This document shows, in pieces, positions 1 to 8,338 of a stretch of DNA of 43,987 nucleotides. The translations under genes were made by a program, and so were the position numbers. Position 1 is the stretch's first letter. Each line of letters starts with the position of its first letter. The DNA lies in the NCBI RefSeq assembly GCF_003206715.1, contig NZ_PZJU01000031.1, positions 25,127-69,113 of the forward strand, in the 5' to 3' direction. The notes below the pieces were generated by a model. It searched no databases, was not told the origin of the DNA, and worked only from the letters and a program-made list of their open reading frames with translations. The stretch comes from Salinicola peritrichatus. GTDB taxonomy: Bacteria > Pseudomonadota > Gammaproteobacteria > Pseudomonadales > Halomonadaceae.

Positions 1-66
1 GCTCCGTGCGCCTTGCGACGGAGTGCCGCCCACTTCATCCTGCTCGCCGATTTATTCAGCATTTCC
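1..66. repeat. Intergenic MITE-like repeat, family 1, copy A (cut by window edge)
   Basis: The stretch matches the right-hand part of the repeats at 36910-37068 and 15816-15957, including the block TTCATCCTGCTCGCCG followed by the terminal sequence ATTTATTCAGCATTTCC at 50-66. It differs from the other copies by about 16 extra bases around 19-34. Its left part lies outside the window. It sits just beyond the 3' end of efeB. Confidence 0.75.
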
Positions 67-97
67 CTAAGCAAGTTGCCGAGAGACATGTGCCAGC

Positions 98-1387
98 TCA
101 GGCGGTGGCCTCGAGCAGGCGGCGTCCGAGAAAGTCCCGGTCGTCGATGGCGCCGGGCAGCACGAAGAAATAGCCGCCGCCTACCGGTTTGATGTACTCC
201 TCCAGCGGTTCGCCATTGAGCCGTTTCTGCACGCTGATGAATCCGGCGTCGAGATCGGCCTGAAAACAGATGAACAACAGGCCCATGTCGAGTTGGCCGT
301 TGCGTTCGACGCCGTTGGAGTAGTTGAAGGGACGGCGCAGGATGCGATTGTTCTCGGTTTCCGGTGTACGTGGGTTGGCCAGGCGAATATGCGCGTCGAG
401 CGGCGTGATCCTGCCTTCCGGGTCGCTGGCGTAATCGGGTATGTCCTGTTCGCGACTGCCGGAAAGTGGTGCGCCGCTCATCTTGCGACGACCGAAGATC
501 GACTCCTGTTCGTGCAGTGGCGTTCGGTCCCAGCGTTCGACGAAGTTGCGGATGATGCGCACCGCCATGTAGCTGCCGCCTCGCGCCCACGCGGGCTCGT
601 CGTGCGCCTCGCCGATCCACACCAACGCGTCCATCAGTGCCTCGTCCTCGATGCTGGGATTGGCCGAGCCGTCGCGGAAGCCGAGGAAGTTGCGCGCGCT
701 ACCTTCGACGTCGCCGGGCGCCGGCGGCAGCAACGGCACCGTGCCTTCCTGCTTCCAGCGCACCATCAGCAGCCCCGGCGTGTGCTTGATGATGTCGCGC
801 AGGGCGTGATAGTGGGTATCGGCGGTGTTGGCGCAGAATTGCAGCGCCAGGTCGCCGTGACAGCGCGCGGCATCGAGGGCGTCGTTGGGAAAGCCGGTCA
901 TGCGTTGCAGATGCCGGGGGCGCGCATCGGCCAGGCCGTAGCGCTCATCGAACAGCGAGTCGCCCAGCGCCAGCGTAACGGTCAGGCCATCCGGCGGCAC
1001 GCTGGGGCCGAGAATGCCGGAATCGGGCGGCGGATAGCGTGGGTCCCGCTGGGGATATTCGCCGCCCCGAGTCAGGAAGGTAATGCGCGCCGTCAGGATT
1101 TTCAGCAGCTTTTCGAGATCGTCGCGATCGCGGGCCAGTACGTCGAACGCGACGACCATGCCGGTTGCCTGGCGTGGGGTGACGATGCCTTGCTGATGAC
1201 GGCCATGAAACGGATAGGCGAGCTGGGCATCCTGGGTCAAGGGCGCGCTGGTGACTTCCTGGCCGCGATGCGTCGGCGCCTGGGTACGAGTCTGAAGCTG
1301 TGCATGAACTTGACCGGGACAAAGGCCGGCCAAGCCAAGACCGAGTCCGCTCAGCCCCGCGTGGCGCAGGAAGTGGCGGCGATCCAT
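98..1387 (-). CDS. efeB: EfeB, Tat-exported Dyp-type haem peroxidase/deferrochelatase
   Basis: Periplasmic haem peroxidase of the EfeUOB ferrous iron importer, thought to oxidise Fe(II) for handover to EfeO/EfeU. The 429-residue product lines up with E. coli EfeB throughout: [31 protein letters not shown] (the Dyp GxxDG-type haem-pocket motif with the distal Asp), [31 protein letters not shown] and a closing [17 protein letters not shown]. The chosen ATG at 1387 gives [14 protein letters not shown], a twin-arginine signal with a hydrophobic stretch ending near VHAQ. An in-frame ATG at 1477 would add 30 residues; I prefer the shorter form because the RR pair then sits at residues 3-4. It is last in the efeUOB order and is preceded by efeO 126 bp upstream (36 bp if the longer start is used). 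Family assignment is secure; the start is less so. Confidence 0.95.
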   Translation of the reverse strand: MDRRHFLRHAGLSGLGLGLAGLCPGQVHAQLQTRTQAPTHRGQEVTSAPLTQDAQLAYPFHGRHQQGIVTPRQATGMVVAFDVLARDRDDLEKLLKILTARITFLTRGGEYPQRDPRYPPPDSGILGPSVPPDGLTVTLALGDSLFDERYGLADARPRHLQRMTGFPNDALDAARCHGDLALQFCANTADTHYHALRDIIKHTPGLLMVRWKQEGTVPLLPPAPGDVEGSARNFLGFRDGSANPSIEDEALMDALVWIGEAHDEPAWARGGSYMAVRIIRNFVERWDRTPLHEQESIFGRRKMSGAPLSGSREQDIPDYASDPEGRITPLDAHIRLANPRTPETENNRILRRPFNYSNGVERNGQLDMGLLFICFQADLDAGFISVQKRLNGEPLEEYIKPVGGGYFFVLPGAIDDRDFLGRRLLEATA

Positions 1388-1513
1388 TGAGGTCTCGTCG
1401 GTGGAGCGCGTCGTCTCGTCGACGGCGGAAAAAGGGCAGCGCGGAGCGCGATGTGAGGGGCGGTTGAAATGAGTCATGGTCGCTTCGACATTCGCTTGGA
1501 ATCCGTCGGTACG

Positions 1514-2749
1514 TTATCCGCTCAGGGCGAGTGCACGGTTGATTGCCGACAGTGATTTGGCCAGGGCCTCGCTGTCCTGCAACAGCCGTTTGGCATCGAT
1601 GCCGTCGTCACTTTCGACTCGCGCCAAGGGCCCGCCACTGGCATCGTTGCCGCGGGAGTCGTCACTGCCGGATGTATTGTCCGCGTTGGCGTTGGCGAGA
1701 TCCTGCTGCAGCGTGGCCAGGTCATCGTTAAGAGGGGGCAGCGTCCCGGGCGCCTGGCGTTCGAGCAGTGGAGCCAACAGGGAGACGATCTTACCGGCGC
1801 CCTCGGTGAGCCCGGCCAGATCGAACAGGTCGCGTGGCGAAAGCGTCGCTTGCGAGACCTGGCGGTCGTGCCAGGCCTGCAGCACGCGGGCACTGCCATT
1901 GGCCAGTTGCGCCGGTGGGATAGCTGCGTCCTCAAGGCGCGTTTTCAGCGTCTCGACATCCTCGACCAGGCGATCGATGGTCGGCTTTAGGTCTGTCGTG
2001 GTGCCGCGCTCGAACAGCGATAGCGCAACGCGCGGGAAACCGCCGAAGTCGGGATCGGATTCACGCTGAGCGAAATAGTCGGCGTGGGCGTTCATGCGCT
2101 GATCGAGGTCGCTGAACAGGCCGATCGGCGTCGCCAGACGTTGATCGATCCGGCGCGCTTCGAGATAGGCGGCGCGAGCCGTATGCAGATCGTCGGCATA
2201 AATGGCGTCATGCAGTGCCCGCACCTGGCTTGTCAACTGGCGCAGTTGCAGCAAGGTATAAACGCGATACTCCGCCAGTGGACCGATGAAATCCCGGGCG
2301 ACCAGCGCTTTCGGTTGGCTGGTATCGCCATTCGGGGCGACATGCAGCGTGCCGCGCGGATTGCTCAGCAGACCGCAGGTCATGATGTAATCTCCCGGCG
2401 TCAGGCTTGCGGTCAGCGGCTGGCGTAGCCCCGGCGCGATGTTCTCGCGTTCCGCCAGCACCATGACGCCATCGATGATCTCCCACTCGATGGCGCGATC
2501 CGACCGGTTGACGATGGTGAAGGTCCGCTGCCCGGCGGGAACCTCGAGCTGCTCCGGCTGGCAGCCGCCGGCGGTGACGTTGACGATGAAACCCTCGGCG
2601 CGAGGTGGTTGTACGGCTTGCAGCGACAGCGCGAACACGCCCAGAGCGATGAGCATGAGCAAAAACGACGACGCCAGCCCCGCGCGCAAAAGGCGAGGGG
2701 AAGGCGTGGTGCGCGAGATCGGTGTGGAAGAAGGCGCGGAATGGGTCAT
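1514..2749 (-). CDS. efeO: EfeO, periplasmic cupredoxin plus M75 iron-transport protein
   Basis: Periplasmic component of EfeUOB. About 411 residues: a hydrophobic segment near residues 22-46 (signal peptide or anchor), a cupredoxin domain (about 50-130) with GGCQPEQLEVPAG, AERENIAPG and MTCGLLSNPRG, all matching E. coli EfeO, then an M75 domain with PIGLFSDLD and DPDFGGFPR. The cupredoxin Cys and Glu ligands are present. In E. coli EfeO, as I recall it, the M75 signature is FHRLE (HxxE); here the same place reads FPRVA, so His becomes Pro239 and Glu becomes Ala242. The imelysin-type metal site therefore looks lost while the rest of the protein is kept. I use ATG 2749 with AGGAG 11 bases upstream; a TTG at 2755 is also possible. 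It starts 14 bases after the efeU stop, so they are one operon. Confidence 0.93.
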   Translation of the reverse strand: MTHSAPSSTPISRTTPSPRLLRAGLASSFLLMLIALGVFALSLQAVQPPRAEGFIVNVTAGGCQPEQLEVPAGQRTFTIVNRSDRAIEWEIIDGVMVLAERENIAPGLRQPLTASLTPGDYIMTCGLLSNPRGTLHVAPNGDTSQPKALVARDFIGPLAEYRVYTLLQLRQLTSQVRALHDAIYADDLHTARAAYLEARRIDQRLATPIGLFSDLDQRMNAHADYFAQRESDPDFGGFPRVALSLFERGTTTDLKPTIDRLVEDVETLKTRLEDAAIPPAQLANGSARVLQAWHDRQVSQATLSPRDLFDLAGLTEGAGKIVSLLAPLLERQAPGTLPPLNDDLATLQQDLANANADNTSGSDDSRGNDASGGPLARVESDDGIDAKRLLQDSEALAKSLSAINRALALSG

Positions 2750-2763
2750 GGACAATGCATCTC

Positions 2764-3603
2764 CTAACCGTGGTATCTGGCCGACGCCGACTCGACCGCC
2801 GAAGCCCCGCGCGGGCGCAGCAACCAGGCCACGACGGCCAGGTAACCGGCATAGGCCGCCACTTCGCTCAGTGTTGGTGCCGGCTGGTAACCGAAGATAC
2901 CGGCGAACAGGGAACCGAGTACGGTATCCAGCGGCAGTACGTCATTAAGATCGAAAACCACCTGCTGGGCGTGGTTCCACAGGCCGGCTTCGTGCAATGC
3001 CCGCACCGAACCGGCGAACAGTCCTGCTGCCACCAGCAGGACGAGTAGGCCGGTCACACGGAAGAAGTGGCCCAGCGGCAATCGCAGGCTGCTGCGATAG
3101 AGCGCCAAGCCAGCGCCGACGGCGACGCCCAGCCCGAGTAACGCGCCCAATGGTGCCTGCGCGTTGACGCTCTGTTGAAAGATCGCCAGCAGAAAGAAGA
3201 TCGATTCCAGCCCCTCGCGGGCCACGGCTAGGAACACCATGCCAATCAGTGCCCAGGTATGGCGGCGGTCGCTGCCGAAGGTGCGGTCCAGCGCCGCGGT
3301 GAGTTCCCGCTTCATGCTGCCGGCGGCGCGACGCATCCATAGCACCATCCAGGTCAGCATCCCGACGGCGAGAAATCCGACAATGGCCTCGAACAGTTCT
3401 TGCTGGCGCTGGGGGAATTCGGCACTGGCGAATTGCAGCCCGGCGCCGACGAACAGTGCCAGGGCGGCGGCGAGAAAGATGCCGATCCAGACGGCGGGCA
3501 TCCACGCCTGGCGTCCGGTCTGGTGAAGGTAGCTGGCGATGATGCCGATCATGAGTGCGGCTTCCAGACCCTCGCGCAACATGATGAGGAAAGGAATGAG
3601 CAT
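2764..3603 (-). CDS. efeU: EfeU, FTR1-family high-affinity iron permease
   Basis: Inner-membrane Fe(II) permease of the EfeUOB system. The 279-residue product has about seven hydrophobic segments and both FTR1 REGLE motifs: MLREGLEAALM near residue 8 and AREGLESIFFLL in the middle, which carry the iron-relay glutamates. The start at 3603 gives MLIPFLIMLREGLEA, which aligns end to end with E. coli EfeU; a TTG six codons upstream (3621) is less likely. It is the first gene of the efe operon, with a Fur-box-like sequence about 75 bases upstream, so repression by Fe-Fur is expected. C-terminal residues are unremarkable. Confidence 0.95.
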   Translation of the reverse strand: MLIPFLIMLREGLEAALMIGIIASYLHQTGRQAWMPAVWIGIFLAAALALFVGAGLQFASAEFPQRQQELFEAIVGFLAVGMLTWMVLWMRRAAGSMKRELTAALDRTFGSDRRHTWALIGMVFLAVAREGLESIFFLLAIFQQSVNAQAPLGALLGLGVAVGAGLALYRSSLRLPLGHFFRVTGLLVLLVAAGLFAGSVRALHEAGLWNHAQQVVFDLNDVLPLDTVLGSLFAGIFGYQPAPTLSEVAAYAGYLAVVAWLLRPRGASAVESASARYHG

Positions 3604-3676
3604 GCAAGGAGACCTGAACAATGGGGGTGACGATGAAGAACGATGGTGTTACGGGATTATCGAGACCGTTCACGAA

Positions 3677-3691
3677 TGATACTTGTTTTCA
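3677..3691. promoter_or_regulatory. Candidate Fur box upstream of efeU
   Basis: TGATACTTGTTTTCA matches the 7-1-7 Fur pattern TGATAATNATTATCA at 11 of 14 informative positions. It lies about 75 bases upstream of the efeU start, where a promoter would be. Family knowledge: efeUOB is normally Fur-regulated. Confidence 0.6.
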
Positions 3692-3731
3692 TCTGTAATC
3701 GGTAATTCTTTTTTTACGGGCGGCGGGTGGG

Positions 3732-3816
3732 CCAAAAACGACATCGCTGATGGCAGCGCGTGGCGGCAATGTTCCAAAAGCGACATCGAACTATCCGAAG
3801 ACGTTGATGATGTCGC
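3732..3816. promoter_or_regulatory. Repeated GCGACATC words in the efeU-gbdR intergenic region
   Basis: The 421-base gap between efeU and gbdR holds no gene that I can support. It contains two direct copies of CCAAAArCGACATCG (3732-3746 and 3774-3788, 42 bases apart) and an inverted GATGTCGCT (about 3808-3816); another TGTCGC is at 3844. The same TGTCGC/GCGACA core appears upstream of soxB and between gbcA and gbcB. They may be regulator sites in the gbdR promoter, for example autoregulation. This is inference from word sharing only. Confidence 0.35.
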
Positions 3817-4024
3817 TCAGGGATAAAAAAACATGCGCCCCACTGTCGCAGGTATTAAAGTCGAAGCAAGACCAGAAAAGGCTTAAGGAAGTCGGAGATT
3901 ACGGTCATCGTCGTCCGCGATCGATGGCGCTGCCTTCGAAGAGGCCGACTAGGGACCGAGACAGACTGACGCCAGGGAAAACGCAACAACAATAATCACC
4001 AACCATCCTTGGAGGAGACGTGAA

Positions 4025-5146
4025 ATGGCAAACCTCTCGCCCACGGGCCATGGCAAAAGCGGCGCCGTTCCCGAACCGCAGACGCTTGGATTCCTGCTGC
4101 TCGACAACTTCACGCTGATCTCTCTGGCTTCGGCGATCGAGCCGTTGCGCATGGCTAATCAGCTGGCCGGTCGCGAGCTCTACCGCTGGTACATCATCAC
4201 CCTGGATGGCGCCCCCGTGCGTGCCAGCGATGGCATGCAGGTAACTCCGGACGCCAGCGCCCAGTCGCCGCTGCGACTCGACTGGCTGGTGGTCTGCGGT
4301 GGCGTCGCCCCTCAGCGCAGCGTCACGCCGGCGTTGCTGGCCTGGCTGCAGAGCCGGGCGCGACTGCTGCGCCGCATCGGTTCCGTCTGCACGGGCAGTT
4401 GGGCGTTGGCGCAGGCAGGGCTGCTGGATGGCTACGAAACCAGCATTCACTGGGAGTGTCTGGCGGCGATGCAGGAAGCCTATCCGCGTGCCGCCTGGAG
4501 TACCCGTTTGTTCTCCATCGACCGCGATCGCTTTACCGCCTCCGGCGGCACCGCGCCGCTCGACATGATGCTCAATCTGATCGGCCGCGACCATGGCCGC
4601 GAGCTGTCCGCGGCAATTTCCGAGATGTTCATCTACGAGCGCGTGCGTGGCGAGGAAGACCAGCAGCGTGTGCCGCTCAAGCACGTGCTGGGCACCACAC
4701 AGCCGAAACTGCTCGAAATCGTGGCGTTGATGGAGGCCAATATCGAGGAGCCGATCGAGCTCGACGAATTGGCCAGCTACGTCGACGTCTCGCGGCGCCA
4801 GCTCGAGCGGCTGTTCCAGCGCCACCTGCACTGTTCACCGTCGCGCTACTATCTCAAGCTACGCCTGACCCGGGCCCGGCAGTTGCTCAAGCAGACGCCG
4901 TTGCCGATCATCGAGATCGCCTCGGCCTGCGGCTTCGTCTCCACGCCGCACTTTTCCAAGTGCTACCGCGAGTACTTCGGCACCCCACCGCGCGAGGATC
5001 GCGGCGAGTCGATGAAGATCCGGCGCCTGGAACCGATCCCCAGCCAGCCGGCGGAAGACGATTCGCTGATGCAGTACAGCAGTGCCAGCGTCGCGCTCAA
5101 TCACGCCCGTGGCGAACCGACTTACGCCAGCGTCGCGCTGGGTTAG
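4025..5146 (+). CDS. gbdR: GbdR, AraC-family activator of glycine betaine catabolism
   Basis: Transcription activator that in Pseudomonas senses glycine betaine and dimethylglycine and turns on gbcAB, dgcAB and the sox genes. The 373-residue protein has an N-terminal DJ-1/PfpI (GATase1-like) domain, about residues 20-200, with LGFLLLDNFTLISLASAIE, the Cys elbow GSVCTGSWALAQAGLLDG and the SGGTAPLDMM segment. A C-terminal AraC double helix-turn-helix, about 235-335, follows (VSRRQLERLF, IIEIASACGFVSTPHFSKCY). The similarity to P. aeruginosa GbdR that I recall is near-continuous. A strong Shine-Dalgarno GGAGGAG precedes the ATG. The gene stands alone, facing away from efe. Targets in this window are likely to be dgcAB, gbcA/gbcB and soxBDAG. 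Confidence 0.95.
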   Translation: MANLSPTGHGKSGAVPEPQTLGFLLLDNFTLISLASAIEPLRMANQLAGRELYRWYIITLDGAPVRASDGMQVTPDASAQSPLRLDWLVVCGGVAPQRSVTPALLAWLQSRARLLRRIGSVCTGSWALAQAGLLDGYETSIHWECLAAMQEAYPRAAWSTRLFSIDRDRFTASGGTAPLDMMLNLIGRDHGRELSAAISEMFIYERVRGEEDQQRVPLKHVLGTTQPKLLEIVALMEANIEEPIELDELASYVDVSRRQLERLFQRHLHCSPSRYYLKLRLTRARQLLKQTPLPIIEIASACGFVSTPHFSKCYREYFGTPPREDRGESMKIRRLEPIPSQPAEDDSLMQYSSASVALNHARGEPTYASVALG

Positions 5147-5162
5147 TGGTGATCTCTCGAAT

Positions 5163-5185
5163 CGGGCGGCCCATGTGGTCGCCCG
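5163..5185. terminator. Stem-loop between convergent gbdR and azlD
   Basis: CGGGCGGCC, a five-base loop, then GGTCGCCCG form a 9-bp stem with one G-T pair. It lies between two convergent genes, but there is no clear T tract on either side, so intrinsic termination is only possible. Confidence 0.45.
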
Positions 5186-5220
5186 GTGTCGTTGCTGCTT
5201 ACCTCCACGTTCGACATGTC

Positions 5221-5568
5221 TTACCCGACCATTCTCGCCACGATCACCACGACGCCGAAAGTGAGTACGCCGCCCACCACCGGCCAGCCGAGCGAGCGGG
5301 TCCGCCGCCAGATCGCCAGCGTCACCCCCAACCCGATGACGGTCGCCAGCCAACCGGCGGCATCGGGCGTGCGCGGCACCAGGGATACGCCAAGTACCGC
5401 GGCGATCATCATCGGCCCCAGGATCACCAGCCACTTCGGCAATGCATCGACGGGGCCATCCGCCTCGCTGCGTGCCAGGCGTTTCTGCATCCAGAGCAGC
5501 GGCAGCAGCCGGATCAGATAGGTACCCACTGCCGCCACCAGCATGCCGATCCAGAGTTCGAGGCTCAT
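5221..5568 (-). CDS. azlD: AzlD, small subunit of branched-chain amino acid exporter
   Basis: Small hydrophobic partner of AzlC in the AzlCD export pair (LIV-E-like family, Pfam AzlD). The 115-residue product has about four transmembrane helices, begins MSLELWIGMLVAAVGTYLI and contains LIRLLPLLWMQ and LPKWLVILGPMMIAAVL, typical of the family. Its ATG overlaps the azlC stop by four bases (ATGA), so translation is coupled. The pair lies directly downstream of an XRE-cupin regulator. The substrate is not certain from sequence: the family includes exporters of branched-chain amino acids and some analogues. Confidence 0.92.
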   Translation of the reverse strand: MSLELWIGMLVAAVGTYLIRLLPLLWMQKRLARSEADGPVDALPKWLVILGPMMIAAVLGVSLVPRTPDAAGWLATVIGLGVTLAIWRRTRSLGWPVVGGVLTFGVVVIVARMVG

Positions 5569-6332
5569 GATGAACGCCCCTCTTGGGTCGTTCCCTTGTC
5601 AGCCGTTCCCTTGTTCGTGCCGGCCGTTTCCGGCAGGCGGATCATGTAGAAGCAGAGCGCACCGCAGGCCGCGGCCAGCGGGATGCCGACATTGGTCAAG
5701 CCGACCAGTGTGCAGACGAGCGCGGCGGCAACGCTGACACTGAGCGCGGCAGCCCAGCGCCGCGAGGTGAATCGCGGCACGATCAGTACCAGAAACAGTG
5801 CCGGCAGCGCGAAAGGCATTACCTCGCCGAGCAACGGCCAGCGGCTGGTCAGCCACTCGCCGGCGACCGCGCCCAGCAGGGAACCGGCAATCCAACTGAG
5901 CCAGGCCAGCATCGCGGCGCCGAAGAACCAGCCGACGCGCCGGGATTCCGGCAACTGCGGTAGCCGGCTGTGGGCCAGGGCAAAGACCTGGTCGGTCAGC
6001 CCATGCATCAGCCATGGCCACCAGCGGCTGGGGGGCAACCACGGTGCCAGGTTGGGGGCGTAGACGACATGGCGCACGTTGATCAGCAATGTCATCGCCA
6101 CCGTCAGCCACAGCGGCGCGCCGCTGGCGGCCATCCCGACGAACAGGAACTGCGAGGCACCGGCGTAGATCAAGATCGAGATGACCAGGGTCTCCACGCT
6201 GCTGAAGCCGGCCTGGGTCGCGACCAGCCCGAACGAGATCGACACCGGAATGTAGCCACCCAGCAGCGGAATCGCTTCGCGCAATCCCATCAGCCAGCCC
6301 GGTGTGGCGGCATGTATCGATTCACGCTTCAT
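5565..6332 (-). CDS. azlC: AzlC, large subunit of branched-chain amino acid exporter
   Basis: Inner-membrane permease of the AzlC/YgaZ family, working with AzlD. About 255 residues from ATG 6332, which has an AGGGA ribosome site; a start seven codons upstream (6353) is possible. Family marks are ALREAIPL-like GLREAIPLLGGYIPVSISFG, then LIYAGASQFLFVG and NVRHVVYAPNLAPWL, and several further helices. It overlaps the upstream regulator gene by 11 bases and azlD by 4, so the three form one transcript (regulator-azlC-azlD). Confidence 0.93.
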   Translation of the reverse strand: MKRESIHAATPGWLMGLREAIPLLGGYIPVSISFGLVATQAGFSSVETLVISILIYAGASQFLFVGMAASGAPLWLTVAMTLLINVRHVVYAPNLAPWLPPSRWWPWLMHGLTDQVFALAHSRLPQLPESRRVGWFFGAAMLAWLSWIAGSLLGAVAGEWLTSRWPLLGEVMPFALPALFLVLIVPRFTSRRWAAALSVSVAAALVCTLVGLTNVGIPLAAACGALCFYMIRLPETAGTNKGTADKGTTQEGRSS

Positions 6333-6858
6333 GGTTTCGGGTCCCTGCGGCATAGACGATGGTCACCAGCAGCGTGGCGCCGCTGTCGTGGCTGCGATAG
6401 TGGTGCGGACGGTCGGCGGCGAAGAGATGGATCTCCCCGGCGCCGAGATGGCGAATGTCGTGCGCCGGGCCCGCCTCCAGGCTCCCTCCGATGACCTGCA
6501 GCGTTTCGCGGGTTCCCTCGGCATGGGCCTCGGCCTGGCGCAGCGTGTTGGGGACGAGTCGCATCAGGTAGACATCGACGGCGGGCGTTCCCGCGCTCTG
6601 TTCGATCAGCTCGACGCTGACGCCACTCTCCTTGACCGGCGTGGCGACGGGGGCCACCAGGGTGCCGAAAGGCACCTTCAACTCTCGCGCCAGGCGCCAC
6701 AGCGTATCGATGGTGGGATTGCCGTTGCCCTGTTCGAGTCGCGACAGGTTCGACTTGGCGATACCGGCCCGGCTGGCCAACTGCGACAGCGACACGCCTT
6801 GCGCTTGCCGCAGCGTCTGCAAGTGGCGTCCCAGCGTCTCCAGCGATAGTACGTCCAT
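6322..6858 (-). CDS. XRE-family regulator with cupin sensor domain
   Basis: The 178-residue product has an N-terminal HTH_3 domain (about residues 6-62: LGRHLQTLRQAQGVSLSQLA, then AGIAKSNLSRLEQG) and a C-terminal cupin (about 105-175; GETLQVIGGSLEAG-like segment, HHYRSHDSGATLLVTIVY). Such HTH-cupin proteins usually control the neighbouring transporter or catabolic operon in response to a small ligand. It is first in an operon with azlCD and is divergent from the dipeptidase-like gene. The start at ATG 6858 is chosen because the HTH begins just after it; the open frame extends upstream only through the promoter region. A perfect palindrome with further half-sites lies 61 bases upstream and is the likely operator. 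Confidence 0.9.
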   Translation of the reverse strand: MDVLSLETLGRHLQTLRQAQGVSLSQLASRAGIAKSNLSRLEQGNGNPTIDTLWRLARELKVPFGTLVAPVATPVKESGVSVELIEQSAGTPAVDVYLMRLVPNTLRQAEAHAEGTRETLQVIGGSLEAGPAHDIRHLGAGEIHLFAADRPHHYRSHDSGATLLVTIVYAAGTRNHEA

Positions 6859-6918
6859 GAGAGCATAGCCCGTGGTTGGTCCGGCAAGAACGTTTGGCGA
6901 GAAGCGTTCGATAAAAAG

Positions 6919-6940
6919 AACGTTCGTTATATCGAACGTT
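6919..6940. promoter_or_regulatory. Perfect palindrome, likely operator of the XRE-cupin regulator
   Basis: AACGTTCG (6919-6926), six bases TTATAT, then CGAACGTT (6933-6940) form a perfect 8+8 inverted repeat. Related half-sites AACGTTTG (about 6890) and GCGTTCG (about 6904) lie between it and the regulator start. This arrangement fits an autoregulated HTH protein. Confidence 0.6.
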
Positions 6941-7200
6941 TTAGCGGCGGGATCGCGCCTTGTCAACACGACCTGTGGGTCAGCGAAGCGTGGCGCTTGT
7001 CGTGCAGAGACATTTCGCGATGGCGCAATCGGAACACTAGGATTCGTTTTCGGTCGGCGGGCCGTGAAGGCTCGGGGATATGCTGCGCGAAACGGCCGCC
7101 TTCGATGTTTCCAATTCCAACAGGGAAGCGCTGCACTCGCCCGCACGGACATCGGCGCAGTGTTTCCGCGAGGGCGGCACAACCGAGGAGGAGTTCCGCA

Positions 7201-8177
7201 TGTCGACGTCATCTGTGCACGACGATGCCATCATCATCGATGGTCTGATCATCGCCAAATGGGACCGCGCCCTGTTCGAGGATATGCGCAAGGGGGGAGT
7301 GACCGCCGCCAACTGCACGGTATCGGTATGGGAGGATTTCGAGTCCACCGTCGACAACATCGTCGCCGTCAACCAGCTGATGCGCGACAGCGCCGAACTG
7401 GTGCGCCCGGTGCTGACGACCCGCGACATCACCCGCGCCAAGGAGGAGGGCAAGACCGGCATCATCCTCGGCTTCCAGAACACCTACGCCTTCGAGGACA
7501 AGCTGGGCTACGTCGAGGTGTTCAAGAAGCTCGGCGTGGGCATCGCCCAGATGTGCTACAACACCCAGAACCTGGTCGGCACCGGCTGCTACGAGCGCGA
7601 CGGCGGGCTTTCCGGCTACGGCCGCGAAGTGATCGCCGAGATGAACCGGGTCGGCATGATGTGCGATCTCTCCCACGTCGGCTCCAAGACCTCCGAGGAG
7701 GTCATTCTCGAATCGTCGAAACCGGTCTGTTACTCCCACTGCCTGCCGACCGGGCTCAAGGAACACCCCCGCAACAAGAGCGACGAGGAGCTCAAGTTCA
7801 TCGCCGACCACGGCGGCTTCGTCGGCGTCACCATGTTCACGCCCTTCCTCAAGGCCGGAGTCAACGCCACCATCGAGGATTACGTCGAGGCGATCGTCTA
7901 CATCATGAATATCGTCGGCGAGGACGCCATCGGCATCGGCACCGACTTCACCCAGGACCAGGACGAAGCCTTCTTCGAGTGGCTGACTCACGACAAGGGC
8001 TATGCCCGCCGCCTGACCCGCTTCGGCGAGATCATCAACCCCAAGGGTATCCGCACCATCGGCGAGTTTCCCAACCTCACCCAGGCGCTGCTGGACCACG
8101 GCCTTTCCGAGCCGGTGGTACGCAAGATCATGGGGGAGAATTGGGTGCGTGTGTTGAAGGACGTCTGGGGCGAGTAA
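7201..8177 (+). CDS. Membrane-dipeptidase (M19)-like protein of the betaine cluster, metal site altered
   Basis: A homologue of renal/membrane dipeptidases (peptidase M19, amidohydrolase fold), 325 residues, with no signal peptide. In Pseudomonas a similarly annotated gene (PA5396) sits in the same place before dgcA. The C-terminal half keeps family motifs: DLSHVGS with His159, CYSH with His180 and GIGTDF with Asp249. The N-terminal metal pair, normally DGHNDLP (HxD), reads DGLIIAKW at 14-21, and the bridging glutamate, normally in an EG motif, reads GFQN with Gln93. Three of six usual active-site residues are thus replaced, so ordinary dipeptidase activity is doubtful. The start ATG 7201 follows GGAGGAG. 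A role in betaine metabolism is inferred from position only. Confidence 0.88.
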
Positions 8178-8181
8178 AGAG

Positions 8182-8285
8182 CGGAGAGATAAGAGGGAAG
8201 GAAGGAAGAGGGAAGGAGTCTTCTTAAATCTTCAAGGTGCGACGAGCCGTACTTCCTTCCTATAGCGGCGTAGCCGCGCTCACCT
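8182..8285. repeat. Left half of an inverted intergenic repeat pair, with purine tract
   Basis: After the dipeptidase-like gene comes a purine-only tract (about 8186-8218). It is followed by a block (about 8219-8285) which, read on the minus strand, gives a GCGCGGCTA-like segment, GGAAGTACGG and CGCACCTTGAAGAT. The same order occurs on the plus strand at 11045-11140. It fills the gap before the DUF5943 gene. Confidence 0.75.
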
Positions 8286-8338
8286 CTACCCCCGTTTCGC
8301 CGCGACACTGCAAGTTTCAAAAAACGAGGAAGACTGCC

